Source: Limnobaculum allomyrinae
GTDB taxonomy: Bacteria; Pseudomonadota; Gammaproteobacteria; Enterobacterales; Enterobacteriaceae
Direction: 5' to 3'
Length of the DNA: 64,000 bases
NCBI RefSeq assembly: GCF_016649425.1
Contig: NZ_JADRCR010000005.1
Location: forward strand, 133,971 to 197,970
Shown: positions 39,649 to 49,598 of the stretch, piece by piece
Numbering within the stretch: position 1 is the first letter of the stretch
How the letters are laid out: each line of letters opens with the position of its first letter
Made by a program: the position numbers and the translations under genes
Notes under the pieces: model-generated
The model's input: only the letters and a program-made list of their open reading frames with translations
Told to the model about the DNA's origin: nothing
Databases searched by the model: none

Positions 39649-39981
39649 TTAGTGAACCATCATGTTGGTATTAAGGTTGTACATAATCCATAGTGAACCT
39701 ACAACGACGATGGCGATTATCAATCCGGTGAATACCAGGGCGACAAAGTTCCAGCCACCCTCTGATTTTGTGTTCATATGTAAGAAATAGACCAAATGAA
39801 CCACGATCTGGACTACGGCAAACAGAGAGATAACGACAGCCAGCGTTGCTGGTGCTGCGGCTCCTGTCATGACCATCCAGAAAGGAATTGCCGTCAGAAT
39901 AACTGAGAGCACAAACCCGATAAGATAAGAGTTAACCGAGCCATGGCTGGCGCCGGAAGCGTCTACAGCGGTATGTTTCAT
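39649..39981 (-). CDS. cyoD: CyoD, cytochrome bo3 oxidase subunit IV
   Basis: A 110-residue protein with three membrane helices and the family pattern [22 protein letters not shown] and [18 protein letters not shown]. It is the accessory subunit IV that stabilises the CuB site during assembly of the quinol oxidase. It starts immediately after the cyoC stop and is followed by cyoE. Confidence 0.96.
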   Translation of the reverse strand: MKHTAVDASGASHGSVNSYLIGFVLSVILTAIPFWMVMTGAAAPATLAVVISLFAVVQIVVHLVYFLHMNTKSEGGWNFVALVFTGLIIAIVVVGSLWIMYNLNTNMMVH

Positions 39982-40602
39982 TTAGATTGCCCCCATCAGA
40001 TAAACCACGGTAAACACGCAAATCCAGATAACGTCCAGGAAGTGCCAGAACAAACTGAGGCACATTAAACGCGCATTGTTTTTTGGCGTTAAACCTTTTT
40101 TCGATACCTGAATCATCATGATTGCCATCCAGATCAGACCCAGGGTCACGTGCAGTCCGTGAGTACCAACCAGCGTAAAGAATCCTGATAAGAAGGCGCT
40201 ACGAGATGGGCCATAACCTTCACTGATCAGCAGATGGAATTTATTGATTTCCATGCCGATAAAGCCAAGGCCGAACAGGAAAGTGATGGCTAACCAACCA
40301 ATAACCTGGCTCTTATTACCCTTGTACATCGAAATGATAGCCATACCGTAAGTAAAGCTACTTAACAGCAGCAGGGCGGTTTCACCAATAACATAAGGCA
40401 GTTCAAAAATATCTTTGCCTGATGGGCCATCTGCAATGCCGGTAGCCAGTACGGCATAGGTGGCAAATACTGAGGCGAACAGAATACAGTCGCTCATCAG
40501 GTAGATCCAAAAACCGAATACGGTCTTGGCACCACTGTCGTGATCGTGGTGCTCATGCTCATCAAGATGAGCGTGAGAATTGATCAAGGTATCAGTTGCC
40601 AT
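39982..40602 (-). CDS. cyoC: CyoC, cytochrome bo3 oxidase subunit III
   Basis: A 206-residue subunit III with five membrane helices. A His/Asp-rich N-terminus ([19 protein letters not shown]) precedes [35 protein letters not shown] and [18 protein letters not shown] follow. It belongs to the heme-copper oxidase subunit III family. It overlaps cyoB by 11 bp and abuts cyoD. Confidence 0.96.
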   Translation of the reverse strand: MATDTLINSHAHLDEHEHHDHDSGAKTVFGFWIYLMSDCILFASVFATYAVLATGIADGPSGKDIFELPYVIGETALLLLSSFTYGMAIISMYKGNKSQVIGWLAITFLFGLGFIGMEINKFHLLISEGYGPSRSAFLSGFFTLVGTHGLHVTLGLIWMAIMMIQVSKKGLTPKNNARLMCLSLFWHFLDVIWICVFTVVYLMGAI

Positions 40603-42586
40603 GATTTACCCCTGCCTGGCTTAATTGTTCAAAACGCTGATTTTCGATTTTCTCAATCTCTTCAACTGGTACGTAGTAGTCGGTATCATCATTGAAGGTA
40701 TGGGCAATATAGACCACCGCCATACCAATCAAACCAACGATAGCCATCCACCAGATTTCCCAGACCATGGCAAAACCAAACACCACGCTAAAGGCAGCAA
40801 TGATGACGCCGGTGCCGGTATTTCTTGGCATATGAATTGGTTCATAACTCGCCGGGCGTTTATAGGCAGTACCGTCATCTTTCATATCAGAGAAAGCATC
40901 AATACCTTTAATTACCGGAAGATGCGCAAAGTTATAGAACGGTGCCGGAGAAGAGGTTGCCCACTCCAGCGTACGGCCGCCCCATGGGTCGCCGGTAACG
41001 TCCATATTTTTCTTGCGATCTTTGATACTCACCAGCAGTTGCAGGATTTGGCAGGCAATACCCAGTGCAATTAATACCGCACCGAAGGCTGCGACAACCA
41101 GAAGCGATGTCCACTCAGGTTGCAGGCTGTAGTTCAGACGACGGGTCATACCCATAAAGCCCAGAATGTACAGCGGCATAAAGGCAACGAAGAAGCCAAT
41201 AATCCAGAACCAGAAGGCGTATTTACCTAAAGTTTCGTTTAGTTTGAAACCAAAAGCTTTCGGGAACCAGTAGTTAAAACCAGCCAGACAACCAAACACC
41301 ACGCCGCCAATAATAACGTTATGGAAGTGAGCAATCAGGAACAGGCTATTGTGCAGTACCATGTTGGCGCCCGGTACCGCCAGCAGAACCCCGGTCATAC
41401 CACCTACGGTAAAGGTCACCAGGAAGCCCAGCGTCCACAGGATTGGCGTAGAGAACTTAATACGGCCCTGATACATGGTGAACAGCCAGTTGAAGATCTT
41501 CACGCCGGTCGGTATGGAGATAATCATAGTGGCAATACCAAAGAAGGCATTCACGTTGGCACCCGCACCCATGGTAAAGAAGTGGTGCAACCAAACGATA
41601 AAGGAGAGCAGGGTAATAGCAACCGTTGCCCATACCAGCGAGGTATAACCGAACAGCCGTTTTTTACTGAAGGTTGCCACGACTTCGGAGAAGATACCAA
41701 AACAAGGCAGAATCAGAATATATACTTCAGGGTGACCCCATGCCCAGATCAGGTTGACATACATCATCTGGTTACCACCAAGGTCATTGGTGAAGAAGTG
41801 GAAGTCCAGATAGCGGTCAAGGGTGAGCATGGCGATGGTAGCAGTCAGAATCGGGAACGCCGCAATAATCAGGATGTTGGCACATAATGCAGTCCAGGTG
41901 AAAACCGGCATTTGCATCATTTTCATGCCAGGGGCACGCATCTTCAGAATGGTAGCAAAGAAGTTAACCCCGGTAAGCAAGGTACCGACCCCGGATATCT
42001 GTAGACTCCATATCCAGTAGTCGACCCCGACCCCCGGATTATACACCTTACCCGAGAGTGGCGGATAAGCCAGCCAGCCGGTTTGTGCAAATTCGCCAAC
42101 GCCAAGAGAGATGTTGATTAACACCACGCCGGCAACGAACAGCCAGAAACTCAGGGAGTTCAGGAATGGGAATGCCACATCGCGGGCACCGATTTGCAGT
42201 GGCACCACAATGTTCATCAAACCAATAACGAACGGCATAGCCATGAAGAAAATCATGATAACGCCGTGCGCGGTAAAAATTTGGTCATAGTGATGAGGCG
42301 GGAGGAAACCTTCCCCACTGGTGGCGGCTGCCACCGCCAGCTGAGTACGCATCATGATGGCATCGGCGAAGCCACGCAGTAACATCACCATGGCGACCAG
42401 AATATACATTACACCAATTTTTTTGTGGTCAACGCTGGTGAGCCATTCATTCCACAACCATTTCCATTTTCCTGCCCAAGTAATCAGAGCAAGCAAGGCA
42501 ATTCCGCCGATAACAATAAGGCCAACGGCACCCATAATAATCGGTTCATGGTAAGGAATCGCTTCAAGTGTTAATTTTCCTAACAT
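40592..42586 (-). CDS. cyoB: CyoB, cytochrome bo3 ubiquinol oxidase subunit I
   Basis: The 664-residue catalytic subunit oxidises ubiquinol, reduces O2 and pumps protons. The heme and CuB ligands are in recognisable motifs: [11 protein letters not shown] (low-spin heme His), [12 protein letters not shown] (CuB His with cross-linked Tyr), [10 protein letters not shown] (two CuB His) and [12 protein letters not shown] (heme His pair). Length equals E. coli CyoB within one residue. It is second in cyoABCDE; 3 bp separate it from cyoA. Confidence 0.97.
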   Translation of the reverse strand: MLGKLTLEAIPYHEPIIMGAVGLIVIGGIALLALITWAGKWKWLWNEWLTSVDHKKIGVMYILVAMVMLLRGFADAIMMRTQLAVAAATSGEGFLPPHHYDQIFTAHGVIMIFFMAMPFVIGLMNIVVPLQIGARDVAFPFLNSLSFWLFVAGVVLINISLGVGEFAQTGWLAYPPLSGKVYNPGVGVDYWIWSLQISGVGTLLTGVNFFATILKMRAPGMKMMQMPVFTWTALCANILIIAAFPILTATIAMLTLDRYLDFHFFTNDLGGNQMMYVNLIWAWGHPEVYILILPCFGIFSEVVATFSKKRLFGYTSLVWATVAITLLSFIVWLHHFFTMGAGANVNAFFGIATMIISIPTGVKIFNWLFTMYQGRIKFSTPILWTLGFLVTFTVGGMTGVLLAVPGANMVLHNSLFLIAHFHNVIIGGVVFGCLAGFNYWFPKAFGFKLNETLGKYAFWFWIIGFFVAFMPLYILGFMGMTRRLNYSLQPEWTSLLVVAAFGAVLIALGIACQILQLLVSIKDRKKNMDVTGDPWGGRTLEWATSSPAPFYNFAHLPVIKGIDAFSDMKDDGTAYKRPASYEPIHMPRNTGTGVIIAAFSVVFGFAMVWEIWWMAIVGLIGMAVVYIAHTFNDDTDYYVPVEEIEKIENQRFEQLSQAGVNHGN

Positions 42587-42589
42587 CGT

Positions 42590-43477
42590 TTATTCCTCGC
42601 CTCCAGAATGATGTGAGTGCTTGCTGGTATCCATTTTCATATATTTATTAATGATATCGAGATACAGACCAGGCTTAACCGTTGAGAAATACTCAACAGC
42701 GTTGTTTTCGCTTGGTTTAGCAAGTTGATTGTAATCTTCCCATTGAAGCTGATTTGGGGATTGCTTAACTTTTTCAACCCATTTATCAAAGTCTTCCTGA
42801 GAAGTAACAATAGCGTTGAACTTCATTCCGGAGAATCCTTTGCCGCTATAGTTAGCTGACATGCCCGGATAAACGCCTTTTTCATTAGCGACCAGATGCA
42901 GAATATTTTGCATGCCGCCCATAGCGTAAATCTGACTGCCCAGACGAGGAATAAAGAAAGAGTTCATCACGGTATCGGAGGTAATTTTAAATTTCACCGG
43001 CACGTTCTCCGGGAAAGAGAGTTCGTTAACCGATGCAATACCGAGGTCAGGGTAAATAAATAACCATTTCCAATCCATGGAGACTGCTTCAATGGTAATC
43101 GTTTGGGCTTCACTTGGAATGGTCTGACGCGGGTCAAGTGCGTGAGTACTTTTCCAGGTTAACGTGCCCAATACCAGAATGATGACGCAAGGAATACCCC
43201 AAACGACCATTTCAATTTTATTGGAATGAGCCCAGTTAGGTGTGTATTTAGCCTCTTTGTTCGATTCGCGATATTTCCATGCGAATAGAAAAGTCATAAT
43301 GATAACGGGAATAACAACGATCAACATCAGAAGAGTAGCCGTAATGATCAGGGATTTCTGCTCCATCCCGATCTGGCCTTTAGGATTCATCAGAGCCATG
43401 TCACAGCCGGTTAGCAGCAACGCTGCAAGGCCGAGCATTAGCACTTTAGAAAACTTATTGCATTGTTTGAGTCTCAT
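42590..43477 (-). CDS. cyoA: CyoA, cytochrome bo3 oxidase subunit II (lipoprotein)
   Basis: A 295-residue subunit II. The signal peptide ends in lipobox LLTGC; two membrane helices follow ([24 protein letters not shown] and [18 protein letters not shown]) and then a cupredoxin-like periplasmic domain lacking the CuA ligands, as expected for a quinol oxidase. It is shorter than E. coli CyoA (315), mostly at the C-terminus, which ends in a His/Gly-rich [14 protein letters not shown] precedes the ATG. It heads the cyo operon behind a strong-looking promoter. Confidence 0.96.
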   Translation of the reverse strand: MRLKQCNKFSKVLMLGLAALLLTGCDMALMNPKGQIGMEQKSLIITATLLMLIVVIPVIIMTFLFAWKYRESNKEAKYTPNWAHSNKIEMVVWGIPCVIILVLGTLTWKSTHALDPRQTIPSEAQTITIEAVSMDWKWLFIYPDLGIASVNELSFPENVPVKFKITSDTVMNSFFIPRLGSQIYAMGGMQNILHLVANEKGVYPGMSANYSGKGFSGMKFNAIVTSQEDFDKWVEKVKQSPNQLQWEDYNQLAKPSENNAVEYFSTVKPGLYLDIINKYMKMDTSKHSHHSGGEE

Positions 43478-43554
43478 TGAACGACCTCATGACAAAGTAC
43501 ATAAGCGCTTTGTGGTATTGAGAACCGATGATAATTGGTTCCGGGTGTGCGGCA

Positions 43555-43583
43555 ATTTTATGGAAAAGTTACAAATATGTAAA
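43555..43583 (-). promoter_or_regulatory. Sigma-70 promoter of cyoABCDE
   Basis: On the minus strand TTTACA (43578–43583) and TAAAAT (43555–43560) are spaced by 17 bp, each one base from consensus. Transcription would start about 70 bases ahead of cyoA. ArcA and Fnr control the E. coli operon; I cannot assign their sites here with confidence. Confidence 0.6.
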
Positions 43584-43669
43584 TATCATTAAATCGTTGT
43601 CATCAAATGATATCAGTTTGTTGTGGTTTAATTGAGCGGATGATGTGGATTTTTCGAAAGAATCAGGAA

Positions 43670-43690
43670 TAAAACCCTGCTCAGCAGGGG
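43670..43690 (-). terminator. Terminator of YdjM-like gene
   Basis: On the minus strand CCCTGC-TGA-GCAGGG is followed by TTTTATT. It separates the YdjM-like gene upstream from the cyo promoter downstream. Confidence 0.75.
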
Positions 43691-43877
43691 GATATTTAAT
43701 TATTTTCTATCAAAAATAGTTAAATATTATTTATTGCGGTTTTTTATATTACAGACTAAAAGGTTATGCCCAAGGTGTTAAATTTGTTAAAAAATAGCGT
43801 CACTGGTGAATAGCGATATTATTCACCAGAAAGTTGAATGAATTTAGATTGAAAGTAAATACTATCAAAGGGATAGC

Positions 43878-44429
43878 TTATACCGATGATGGGGCTGTTG
43901 AGTGGTTATTTATTCTCCTTAAGGCTATTAGTGCTAACATTATGACGACACCCGGTAGCCAAACCCACAATAATTCTGACTGAATAACAGCGATGCCATT
44001 AGGCTTCAGGTACTGCGCCAGCTGGAATGGTGCAACCTTGATTACTTGAACCGGTGCAAAAAAACGCGCTTCTGACCATGGCCACAACCAGCCAACGCCC
44101 ATTCCACCCGTGGTTAATGAATCCAGTACGCTATGAGATAGTAGTGAAACGGTTAGAAAACCCCAAATTCGTCGGTAGCCAATCTTAAAAACATTTTTAA
44201 ATAACAGTGCCAGAGTAGGCAGCGCAAACGCAAACAACAGAGAGTGGGTGAAACCCCGATGGCCAAAAGCATTGGCGTAGGCGATACCAAATTTAAAGGC
44301 AAGTACATCCAGGTCGGGAATCATTGAGAAGGCAATACCGGTCATAAGTAACGCCGGTGGTATTTTTCGCGATCCTAATCCGATACCCAAACAGATAGGT
44401 ACTGCGGCGTGGGTGATAATTGTTGGCAT
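43878..44429 (-). CDS. YdjM-like (DUF457) inner-membrane metal-dependent hydrolase family
   Basis: From the ATG at 44429 (AGGA seven bases upstream) the product is 183 residues with about four membrane segments. Conserved His/Asp residues typical of the YdjM/DUF457 family are seen in PTIITHAAVPICLG, FSMIPDLDVLAF, FGHRGFTHSLLFA and SHSVLDSLTTGG; these resemble metal-ligand positions of phospholipase C-like hydrolases. The reaction is unknown. E. coli YdjM is LexA-controlled, but I see no LexA box here. A longer frame to 44462 adds an unconserved N-terminus. Confidence 0.82.
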   Translation of the reverse strand: MPTIITHAAVPICLGIGLGSRKIPPALLMTGIAFSMIPDLDVLAFKFGIAYANAFGHRGFTHSLLFAFALPTLALLFKNVFKIGYRRIWGFLTVSLLSHSVLDSLTTGGMGVGWLWPWSEARFFAPVQVIKVAPFQLAQYLKPNGIAVIQSELLWVWLPGVVIMLALIALRRINNHSTAPSSV

Positions 44430-44653
44430 ATCAACATCCTGTAAAAAGCTCGCTACAAGCATAAGTTACTGAGGTCATGAAACTCAGCATAAGTGTCTTA
44501 TGTGAAGCATAGATGAAGTGATTTAATTTTCTTTGTGTAGTTTTTTTTATGCGTTGTATAACACATTCGTGATAAACCGATTTATCATTGGCATACAGAA
44601 AAGATCATGCCGCCAACCTGGCTGATAATCGATAGCGTATTTTGGAGAGTTCA

Positions 44654-46375
44654 ATGAAGTGCTTTTCTCGCACGGTTGTATCCGTACTGCTTCCCTGTGT
44701 GTTATCCGGGTTGTTTTTCCCTTCCGTTAGTTTGGCAAAATATGATCCCGCTAAAGATTATCAGGAAATTCCCGCTATCGTAAAACAGTTCCCGGCTCCC
44801 AGTTTGATTGAGTTAGGGACTCCGGCCTTTAATAAAGATAAAACCGATTTTACTTCTCAGCAGGAAATGGAAAAATTTATTGATGATCTGAGTAAAACAT
44901 CCGGTACATTGGGGGTGAAGCAGATTGGAGTATCTCAACAGGGAAAATCAATTCCACTGTTAGTTTTTTCTGCTACACAATCGGTATCACCGGAAGTTCT
45001 GCTGAAAAATGGTAAACCGACGGTACTGATTATTGCTTTGCAGCATGGCAATGAGCCTGCTCCGGGTGAAGCAGCGCTGGCCTATGCGAAAAGCCTGGCA
45101 GAAGGTAAAGAGGGTGATGTGCTCACAAGGGTTAATGTATTAATTATACCCAGAGCTAACCCCGACGGTGCTGAAAGTTTCAGCCGTGATTTGGCAAACG
45201 GCATCAATCTTAACCGCGACCACTTATTGCTGAGTACGCCGGAAAGCCGCGCCATTGCACAGGTATTTATTCAGTACCAGCCGGATGTCGTGTTAGACAG
45301 CCATGAATATAGTGTCGCCGGTCGCTGGGTGGAAAAATTTGGTGCAGTGCAACGTTATGATGCCATGTTGCAGCAAGCGACCACGAATAATTTGCCAGCG
45401 CGGCTAACCAAGATGATGGATAAACCATTTCGTGAAGGTATCGTCAGTACCTTCGAAACCAATGGATTAAGCCACTCCTGGTACTACACTACGGATAAGT
45501 TAGATAAGCAGGATAAAACATTGTCCATGGGAGGCATTGAAGCCGACACGCTGCGTAATATTGCCGGGCTGCGTAATTCGGTTTCATTTCTTCTGGAAAA
45601 CCGGGGTGTGGGGTTAGGAAAAGCACACTTTGCCCGGCGGGTGTATACCCAGTTTCTGGCGATGCAAACCATGGTCAAAACCAGTGCTAAAAATAGTGCA
45701 GACTTGCTTAATAATGGGCAAGAGATTCGACACGACATTGCCACTCAGGCCGGACAGGGAGCTATTGTTGTGAAGGGCGAAATGACGCCAGAAAAACGTA
45801 CTATTTCTATGATTGATGCTAAAACCGCTGATGGTATCAAAGTGAATGCAGACTGGCGCTCGGCGTTAAGTATCATGCCAGTGATTACCCGCACCCGTCC
45901 TTATGCTTATTTGTTAGCGCCGACGGAGAAAAAAGCGGTGCAAAACCTTCAGGCATTAGGGATTGAGGTTTATCGGATTGCTCAACCACAAAAAGTTAAG
46001 GTTCAGCAATATACACTGGCGGATCGTAACGAAGGTACCAAAAAAGATGTTACCGGCAGTGTAGGGCAAAAAGGAAATCAGATGGTTCAGGTAACCACCA
46101 GAATAGACGATCGGGAACTGGATTTATCTGCCGGGTACTATTACATTCCACTGAATCAGCCTTTGGCGAACCTGTCCATAGCGGCGCTGGAGCCAGAAAC
46201 GCAAAGTAGCTTTGTGGCAAACGGCATTATCAGCCTGCCAAAAGTAAAAGCAGAAAAGAAAAAGGCTAAAGCCAAAGCGAAAACTCAGGCTACTCATGCC
46301 GAAGTGACATTGCCCGTGTTACCGCTTTACCGTTTGACTGAACGCGCTGATGTCTCATTGGTATTAGCCGAGTAA
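44654..46375 (+). CDS. Periplasmic M14-family zinc carboxypeptidase
   Basis: A 573-residue protein with a signal peptide ending near VSLAKYD. The zinc-ligand motif HGNEPAPGE places H131 and E134, and the third ligand is H217 in DSHEYS. A substrate-binding INLNRDH segment lies between, and E315 in LLENRG is the candidate catalytic glutamate. These residues define an M14 metallopeptidase. A Lys/Ala-rich linker near the C-terminus (KVKAEKKKAKAKAKTQ) precedes a short tail. It may trim peptides or peptidoglycan stem peptides in the periplasm; the substrate is not evident. The ATG at 44654 has GGAGAG upstream; TTG 44642 overlaps that site. Confidence 0.88.
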   Translation: MKCFSRTVVSVLLPCVLSGLFFPSVSLAKYDPAKDYQEIPAIVKQFPAPSLIELGTPAFNKDKTDFTSQQEMEKFIDDLSKTSGTLGVKQIGVSQQGKSIPLLVFSATQSVSPEVLLKNGKPTVLIIALQHGNEPAPGEAALAYAKSLAEGKEGDVLTRVNVLIIPRANPDGAESFSRDLANGINLNRDHLLLSTPESRAIAQVFIQYQPDVVLDSHEYSVAGRWVEKFGAVQRYDAMLQQATTNNLPARLTKMMDKPFREGIVSTFETNGLSHSWYYTTDKLDKQDKTLSMGGIEADTLRNIAGLRNSVSFLLENRGVGLGKAHFARRVYTQFLAMQTMVKTSAKNSADLLNNGQEIRHDIATQAGQGAIVVKGEMTPEKRTISMIDAKTADGIKVNADWRSALSIMPVITRTRPYAYLLAPTEKKAVQNLQALGIEVYRIAQPQKVKVQQYTLADRNEGTKKDVTGSVGQKGNQMVQVTTRIDDRELDLSAGYYYIPLNQPLANLSIAALEPETQSSFVANGIISLPKVKAEKKKAKAKAKTQATHAEVTLPVLPLYRLTERADVSLVLAE

Positions 46376-46403
46376 AAATATATTCGGGCAGATTTTCACC
46401 GGA

Positions 46404-47255
46404 CTAATCTGACAGCCAGACTCTGCGCATTTCTCTGGCAAAGGTTTCCAGATTTTTCGGTGTTCTGCCCGTTAATGTCTCTACTTCATTGGTTAGTCGG
46501 GTTTCTGCGCCTCCTGCAATCATGGTATCCAGAGAAGCCAGTGCACGCGCATAATTCTCATTCATTCCCTGAGCCACAAAACGTTTAGCCAGCCCACCTT
46601 CTGTTAGTTTTATATGGTCTATCTTCAGTCCAATTGCGGCACTAATAATCTTTGCAACATCACAATAGGAAAGCGCTTTAGGGCCAGTAATCACCACATC
46701 CCGGTTTAATGAATCAGGGCGTAACAGTGCTGAACAAGCAACAGCTGCGATATCACTGGTATCAACAAATGGAACTCGTCCATCAAAGGTGGCGGAATAG
46801 ATACGGCTTTCATCCAGAATGGAGGACATATGATACTCCTCCGAAAAGTTTTGCATAAACCAGGTAGGACGTAAAACCGCCCATTCCGGTACATTTTGTT
46901 TCAGATAGCTGTGTACCGTACCGATCATGGGGCCGCCTTCTTCCAACAGAGAGGCACTAAGTAATACAAAACGCCGAATACCCTGTTTAAGCGCAAGGTC
47001 AATAAAAGGGCGCATCACTGTCAGTGGTTCGGACACGTTAGGCGGCGCGACCAGATAAACCGCATGAATACCCTGAAGAACATCAGCATGGTTAAGCCTG
47101 TTGCTCCAGTCAAAGCGTACCGCTTGATGCCCGTAAATTGATGAACCAGAACGTGAAGCAATAACACAGGCATGCCCTGAATCTTTTAACTGTGACGCGA
47201 TACGCCGGCCGGTCTTACCCGTTCCACCGGTAATCAGAATGGTAGGATTAGTCAT
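46404..47255 (-). CDS. NmrA/atypical SDR NAD(P)-binding protein
   Basis: A 283-residue protein of the atypical short-chain dehydrogenase (NmrA-like) group. The N-terminal nucleotide-binding motif is ITGGTGKTGRRIA (GGxGxxG). SRSG after beta-2 suggests an NADP(H) preference. YLVAPP and VLLSASLLEEGG follow; the catalytic YxxxK is not evident, and HSYLKQ is a possible equivalent. Such proteins include quinone or azo reductases and redox sensors. The substrate is unknown. It is a single gene downstream-facing from the repeat-rich region 47256–47640. Confidence 0.85.
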   Translation of the reverse strand: MTNPTILITGGTGKTGRRIASQLKDSGHACVIASRSGSSIYGHQAVRFDWSNRLNHADVLQGIHAVYLVAPPNVSEPLTVMRPFIDLALKQGIRRFVLLSASLLEEGGPMIGTVHSYLKQNVPEWAVLRPTWFMQNFSEEYHMSSILDESRIYSATFDGRVPFVDTSDIAAVACSALLRPDSLNRDVVITGPKALSYCDVAKIISAAIGLKIDHIKLTEGGLAKRFVAQGMNENYARALASLDTMIAGGAETRLTNEVETLTGRTPKNLETFAREMRRVWLSD

Positions 47256-47495
47256 AATGAACGCTCTCTGTAGCCTGAACTTATCGCCGGTGATTGGCCT
47301 GGTAAAGCATCGGAATGTTGAGTAGGCACGAAGCCAGCGTTAATTTGAACATAGCAGAAAAACGGGAAAGATCGACCCTGTAGCCCCTGTTGAAAGGGGG
47401 ATATACGTTAAGATTTATGTCGACTATACCCTCACGGGGATTTGAATCTATCCAACTTCAGAGTGATAGCAAATTTGTCTGTTTCAATTTCAGTG
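47256..47495. other. Intergenic region upstream of NmrA-like gene
   Basis: About 240 bp without a plausible gene, extending into the repeat element at 47496. A short frame at 47390–47632 on the plus strand crosses the repeat and shows no protein-like features. The region should carry the NmrA-like gene promoter on the minus strand. Confidence 0.5.
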
Positions 47496-47616
47496 GATAT
47501 GCCGGCCGCAAAAGCTATGAGAAAAATCGTCATAGTGCTCGGCCGGAAGGGCCATATACTCAGCTTGAGTGCTCATCCTGGCTGACGCCAGGTCGCCCCA
47601 ACCTCGACCCTCCCGA
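47496..47616 (-). repeat. Multi-hairpin dispersed element, compact copy (3' of ubiV)
   Basis: Read on the minus strand this 120-bp segment parallels the element after truB. It shares a GTTGGGG start, a stem-loop CCTGGC-GTCA-GCCAGG (47577–47592) at the place of TTGGC-GTAA-GCCAA, and a terminal inverted repeat CCGGCCG/CGGCCGG (47502–47508 and 47540–47546) with a 31-bp interior. The 15-base string TTCCGGCCGAGCACT is identical in both copies. It begins about 70 bp after the ubiV stop in sense orientation. The extra hairpins of the other copy are absent here. Confidence 0.75.
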
Positions 47617-47683
47617 CAATAAGTTGTTTTAAGCCATCACACTAAACTATCAGACTTTGTCATCGACCCGAGCGGAAAGGTTC

Positions 47684-48565
47684 TCATTCCTCCACCAACT
47701 CCAGTCCGGCAATGCGTTTCCAGTACCCATTACAGTCTGCATGATTTTGCAATTGCAGAGGCGACTGACCCTGTTCGTTATTGCGGAATTGGGTGATGAG
47801 TTCCAGAGTATTGTGGCCCTGTGGTGACAGGCGCACGATATCCACCAGTCCATCCATTTCTCTCAGATTATTACCGAGGTTATAGCAATAGCCGCTTTGT
47901 GTCTGAATGCCGTTTAACACAAACACCTGCTGATTCTCCTGAGAGATGACATTGCGGCCTGTTGGGTAGTTAATACAACAGGTCTCACACTCATCTTTAG
48001 GTCGGTTTTCTGAACGGGCGGTAAAGCAACGGGCGGAATAGGCCAGAGGCAGATGACCGTAGCTGAATACTTCCACTTCAAATTGATGGCGAATACCTAA
48101 TTCTTCGCATTGGTTCAGTAAATTGAACAACCAGTCGCGAGACAGCTCCACCGGCATACACCAACGAATCATTCCCTGCTTGTATAGTGAACGTAGGGTA
48201 TAGGCGTTATAGCAGTTGAGTGCCGGGCCAGCGACATAGGGAAGTTTGTGTTCAGCAGCCATATTGACGGCGCCGAGATCGTTAGCCTCAATCAGATAAT
48301 CGCCATTTTCGATATAACGTTTTAACTCAGTTAGTTCTGATGGTGCCTGAATAAGCGCCAGTGTGGATAACACCACTTGCTTACCGGATTGCGCCAGAGT
48401 TTTAGCCAGATCCAGCCAGTCATTAACCTTCATTTCACGGCGTTTACTGCAAACCGCTTCGCCTAAATAGATAATATCGGCACTGCTTTTCATTGCCGCA
48501 TGATAGAAGGCTTCGGTTTGGTTTTTAGGCCAGTAGTAGAGCAGAGGCCCCAGAGAATATTTCAT
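47684..48565 (-). CDS. ubiV: UbiV, O2-independent ubiquinone biosynthesis protein
   Basis: A 293-residue U32-family protein (formerly YhbV). With UbiU it forms an iron-sulfur heterodimer needed for oxygen-independent hydroxylation steps of ubiquinone synthesis. The start YSLGPLLYYWPKNQTEAFYH, the Cys in AVCSKRREMKV and the cluster CETCCINYPTGR with a preceding Cys (SARCFTARSEN) match the four Fe-S ligands. It follows ubiU by 12 bp. A structured repeat lies in its 3' flank. Confidence 0.95.
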   Translation of the reverse strand: MKYSLGPLLYYWPKNQTEAFYHAAMKSSADIIYLGEAVCSKRREMKVNDWLDLAKTLAQSGKQVVLSTLALIQAPSELTELKRYIENGDYLIEANDLGAVNMAAEHKLPYVAGPALNCYNAYTLRSLYKQGMIRWCMPVELSRDWLFNLLNQCEELGIRHQFEVEVFSYGHLPLAYSARCFTARSENRPKDECETCCINYPTGRNVISQENQQVFVLNGIQTQSGYCYNLGNNLREMDGLVDIVRLSPQGHNTLELITQFRNNEQGQSPLQLQNHADCNGYWKRIAGLELVEE

Positions 48566-48577
48566 TGTTGCCTCCTG

Positions 48578-49573
48578 TTATTGCCATTTACGGTGATAAG
48601 CACCCAGAGTGGTTTGGGTACCTTCGGACATCGCGCCCAGCGTCTCCATCCAGGATTTCTCTACGCTGAAGTTCTGTGGATCCGCCAGACAGCGGTCGAT
48701 GGCCTGACGCCAAACTTTTGCTACCTGACTGACATAAGCAGGGCTGCGCTGACGACCTTCAATTTTTACTGAGGCAATATTGGCGGCTAACAGGTCTGGT
48801 AACAGCTCCAGCGTATTTAAACTGGTGGGCTCTTCCAGAGCGTGATACAGCTCATCTCCCACCTGATAGCGACCTTTGCACAGTGTCGGATAACCGGCGT
48901 TTTCACCGTCTTTATAGCGATCGATCAGCACATCATTCAGGCGAGACTCTAAGCCCTGAGGTGTTTGCTGCCAGCGAACAAAACGGGCTGGTGAGCAGGC
49001 ACCCACGGTGTTAGGGGATTCACCGGTAAGATAAGAGGAGAGGTAGCAGCGTCCTTCAGCCATAATACACAGGCTACCAAAGGCGAAAACTTCCAGCGGT
49101 ACCGGGCTGGTACGGGCTAATTGTTTAACCTGATGCATAGAAAGCACTCGAGGTAAAACGACCCTCGCCACATCAAAATTCCGTTGATAAAAGCGAATCG
49201 CTTCTTCATTAGTTGCGGATGCCTGAACCGAAACATGGCGTTCAAGATGAGGATAACGTTCAGATGCATATTCCAGCATAGCAATATCCGCCAGAATTAA
49301 GGCGTCGGCACCAATATCCGCCGCCTGATCCACTGCTCGTTGCCAGCGATTATAGCCATCCGGGTGAGCGAAGGTATTGATGGCGATATGCAACTTGCGC
49401 CGATGGCGATGAACATAGCTTACCGCTTCCTCAAGTTTTTTATCGGTAAAGTTCAGACCGGCAAAATGACGGGCATTAGTATCATCTTTAAAGCCAATGT
49501 AGACGGCATCAGCGCCGTTATCTACGGCTGCTTTCAATGCCGGTAAATTACCAGCCGGGCACAGCAGTTCCAT
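48578..49573 (-). CDS. ubiU: UbiU, O2-independent ubiquinone biosynthesis protein
   Basis: From the ATG at 49573 (AGGA eight bases upstream) the product is 331 residues, identical in length to E. coli UbiU (YhbU). It starts MELLCPAGNLPALKAAVDNG and shows the U32 features HVSVQASATNEEA, FGSLCIMAEGRCYLSSYLTG, VGACSPARF and PTLCKGRY; the four Cys in the last three are the expected 4Fe-4S ligands. It acts with UbiV. A terminator-like hairpin lies in its leader. A TTG-type upstream start at 49588 would add five residues and hide the ribosome-binding site. Confidence 0.95.
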   Translation of the reverse strand: MELLCPAGNLPALKAAVDNGADAVYIGFKDDTNARHFAGLNFTDKKLEEAVSYVHRHRRKLHIAINTFAHPDGYNRWQRAVDQAADIGADALILADIAMLEYASERYPHLERHVSVQASATNEEAIRFYQRNFDVARVVLPRVLSMHQVKQLARTSPVPLEVFAFGSLCIMAEGRCYLSSYLTGESPNTVGACSPARFVRWQQTPQGLESRLNDVLIDRYKDGENAGYPTLCKGRYQVGDELYHALEEPTSLNTLELLPDLLAANIASVKIEGRQRSPAYVSQVAKVWRQAIDRCLADPQNFSVEKSWMETLGAMSEGTQTTLGAYHRKWQ

Positions 49574-49598
49574 CTTATCGTCCTGCAAAAAGTAAGAA

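Noticed and set aside
41321-41887. 188-residue plus-strand frame inside cyoB
   Set aside because: It is antisense to a highly conserved catalytic subunit and shows no signal or domain of its own.
43771-43800. GTTAAATTTGTTAA resembling an ArcA direct repeat near cyo
   Set aside because: The repeat spacing is shorter than the ArcA consensus and the site lies upstream of the terminator of the neighbouring gene, far from the cyo promoter.
47390-47632. 80-residue plus-strand frame between the NmrA-like gene and ubiV
   Set aside because: It runs straight through the hairpin repeat, has no ribosome-binding site and no protein-like composition; the repeat explains the sequence.
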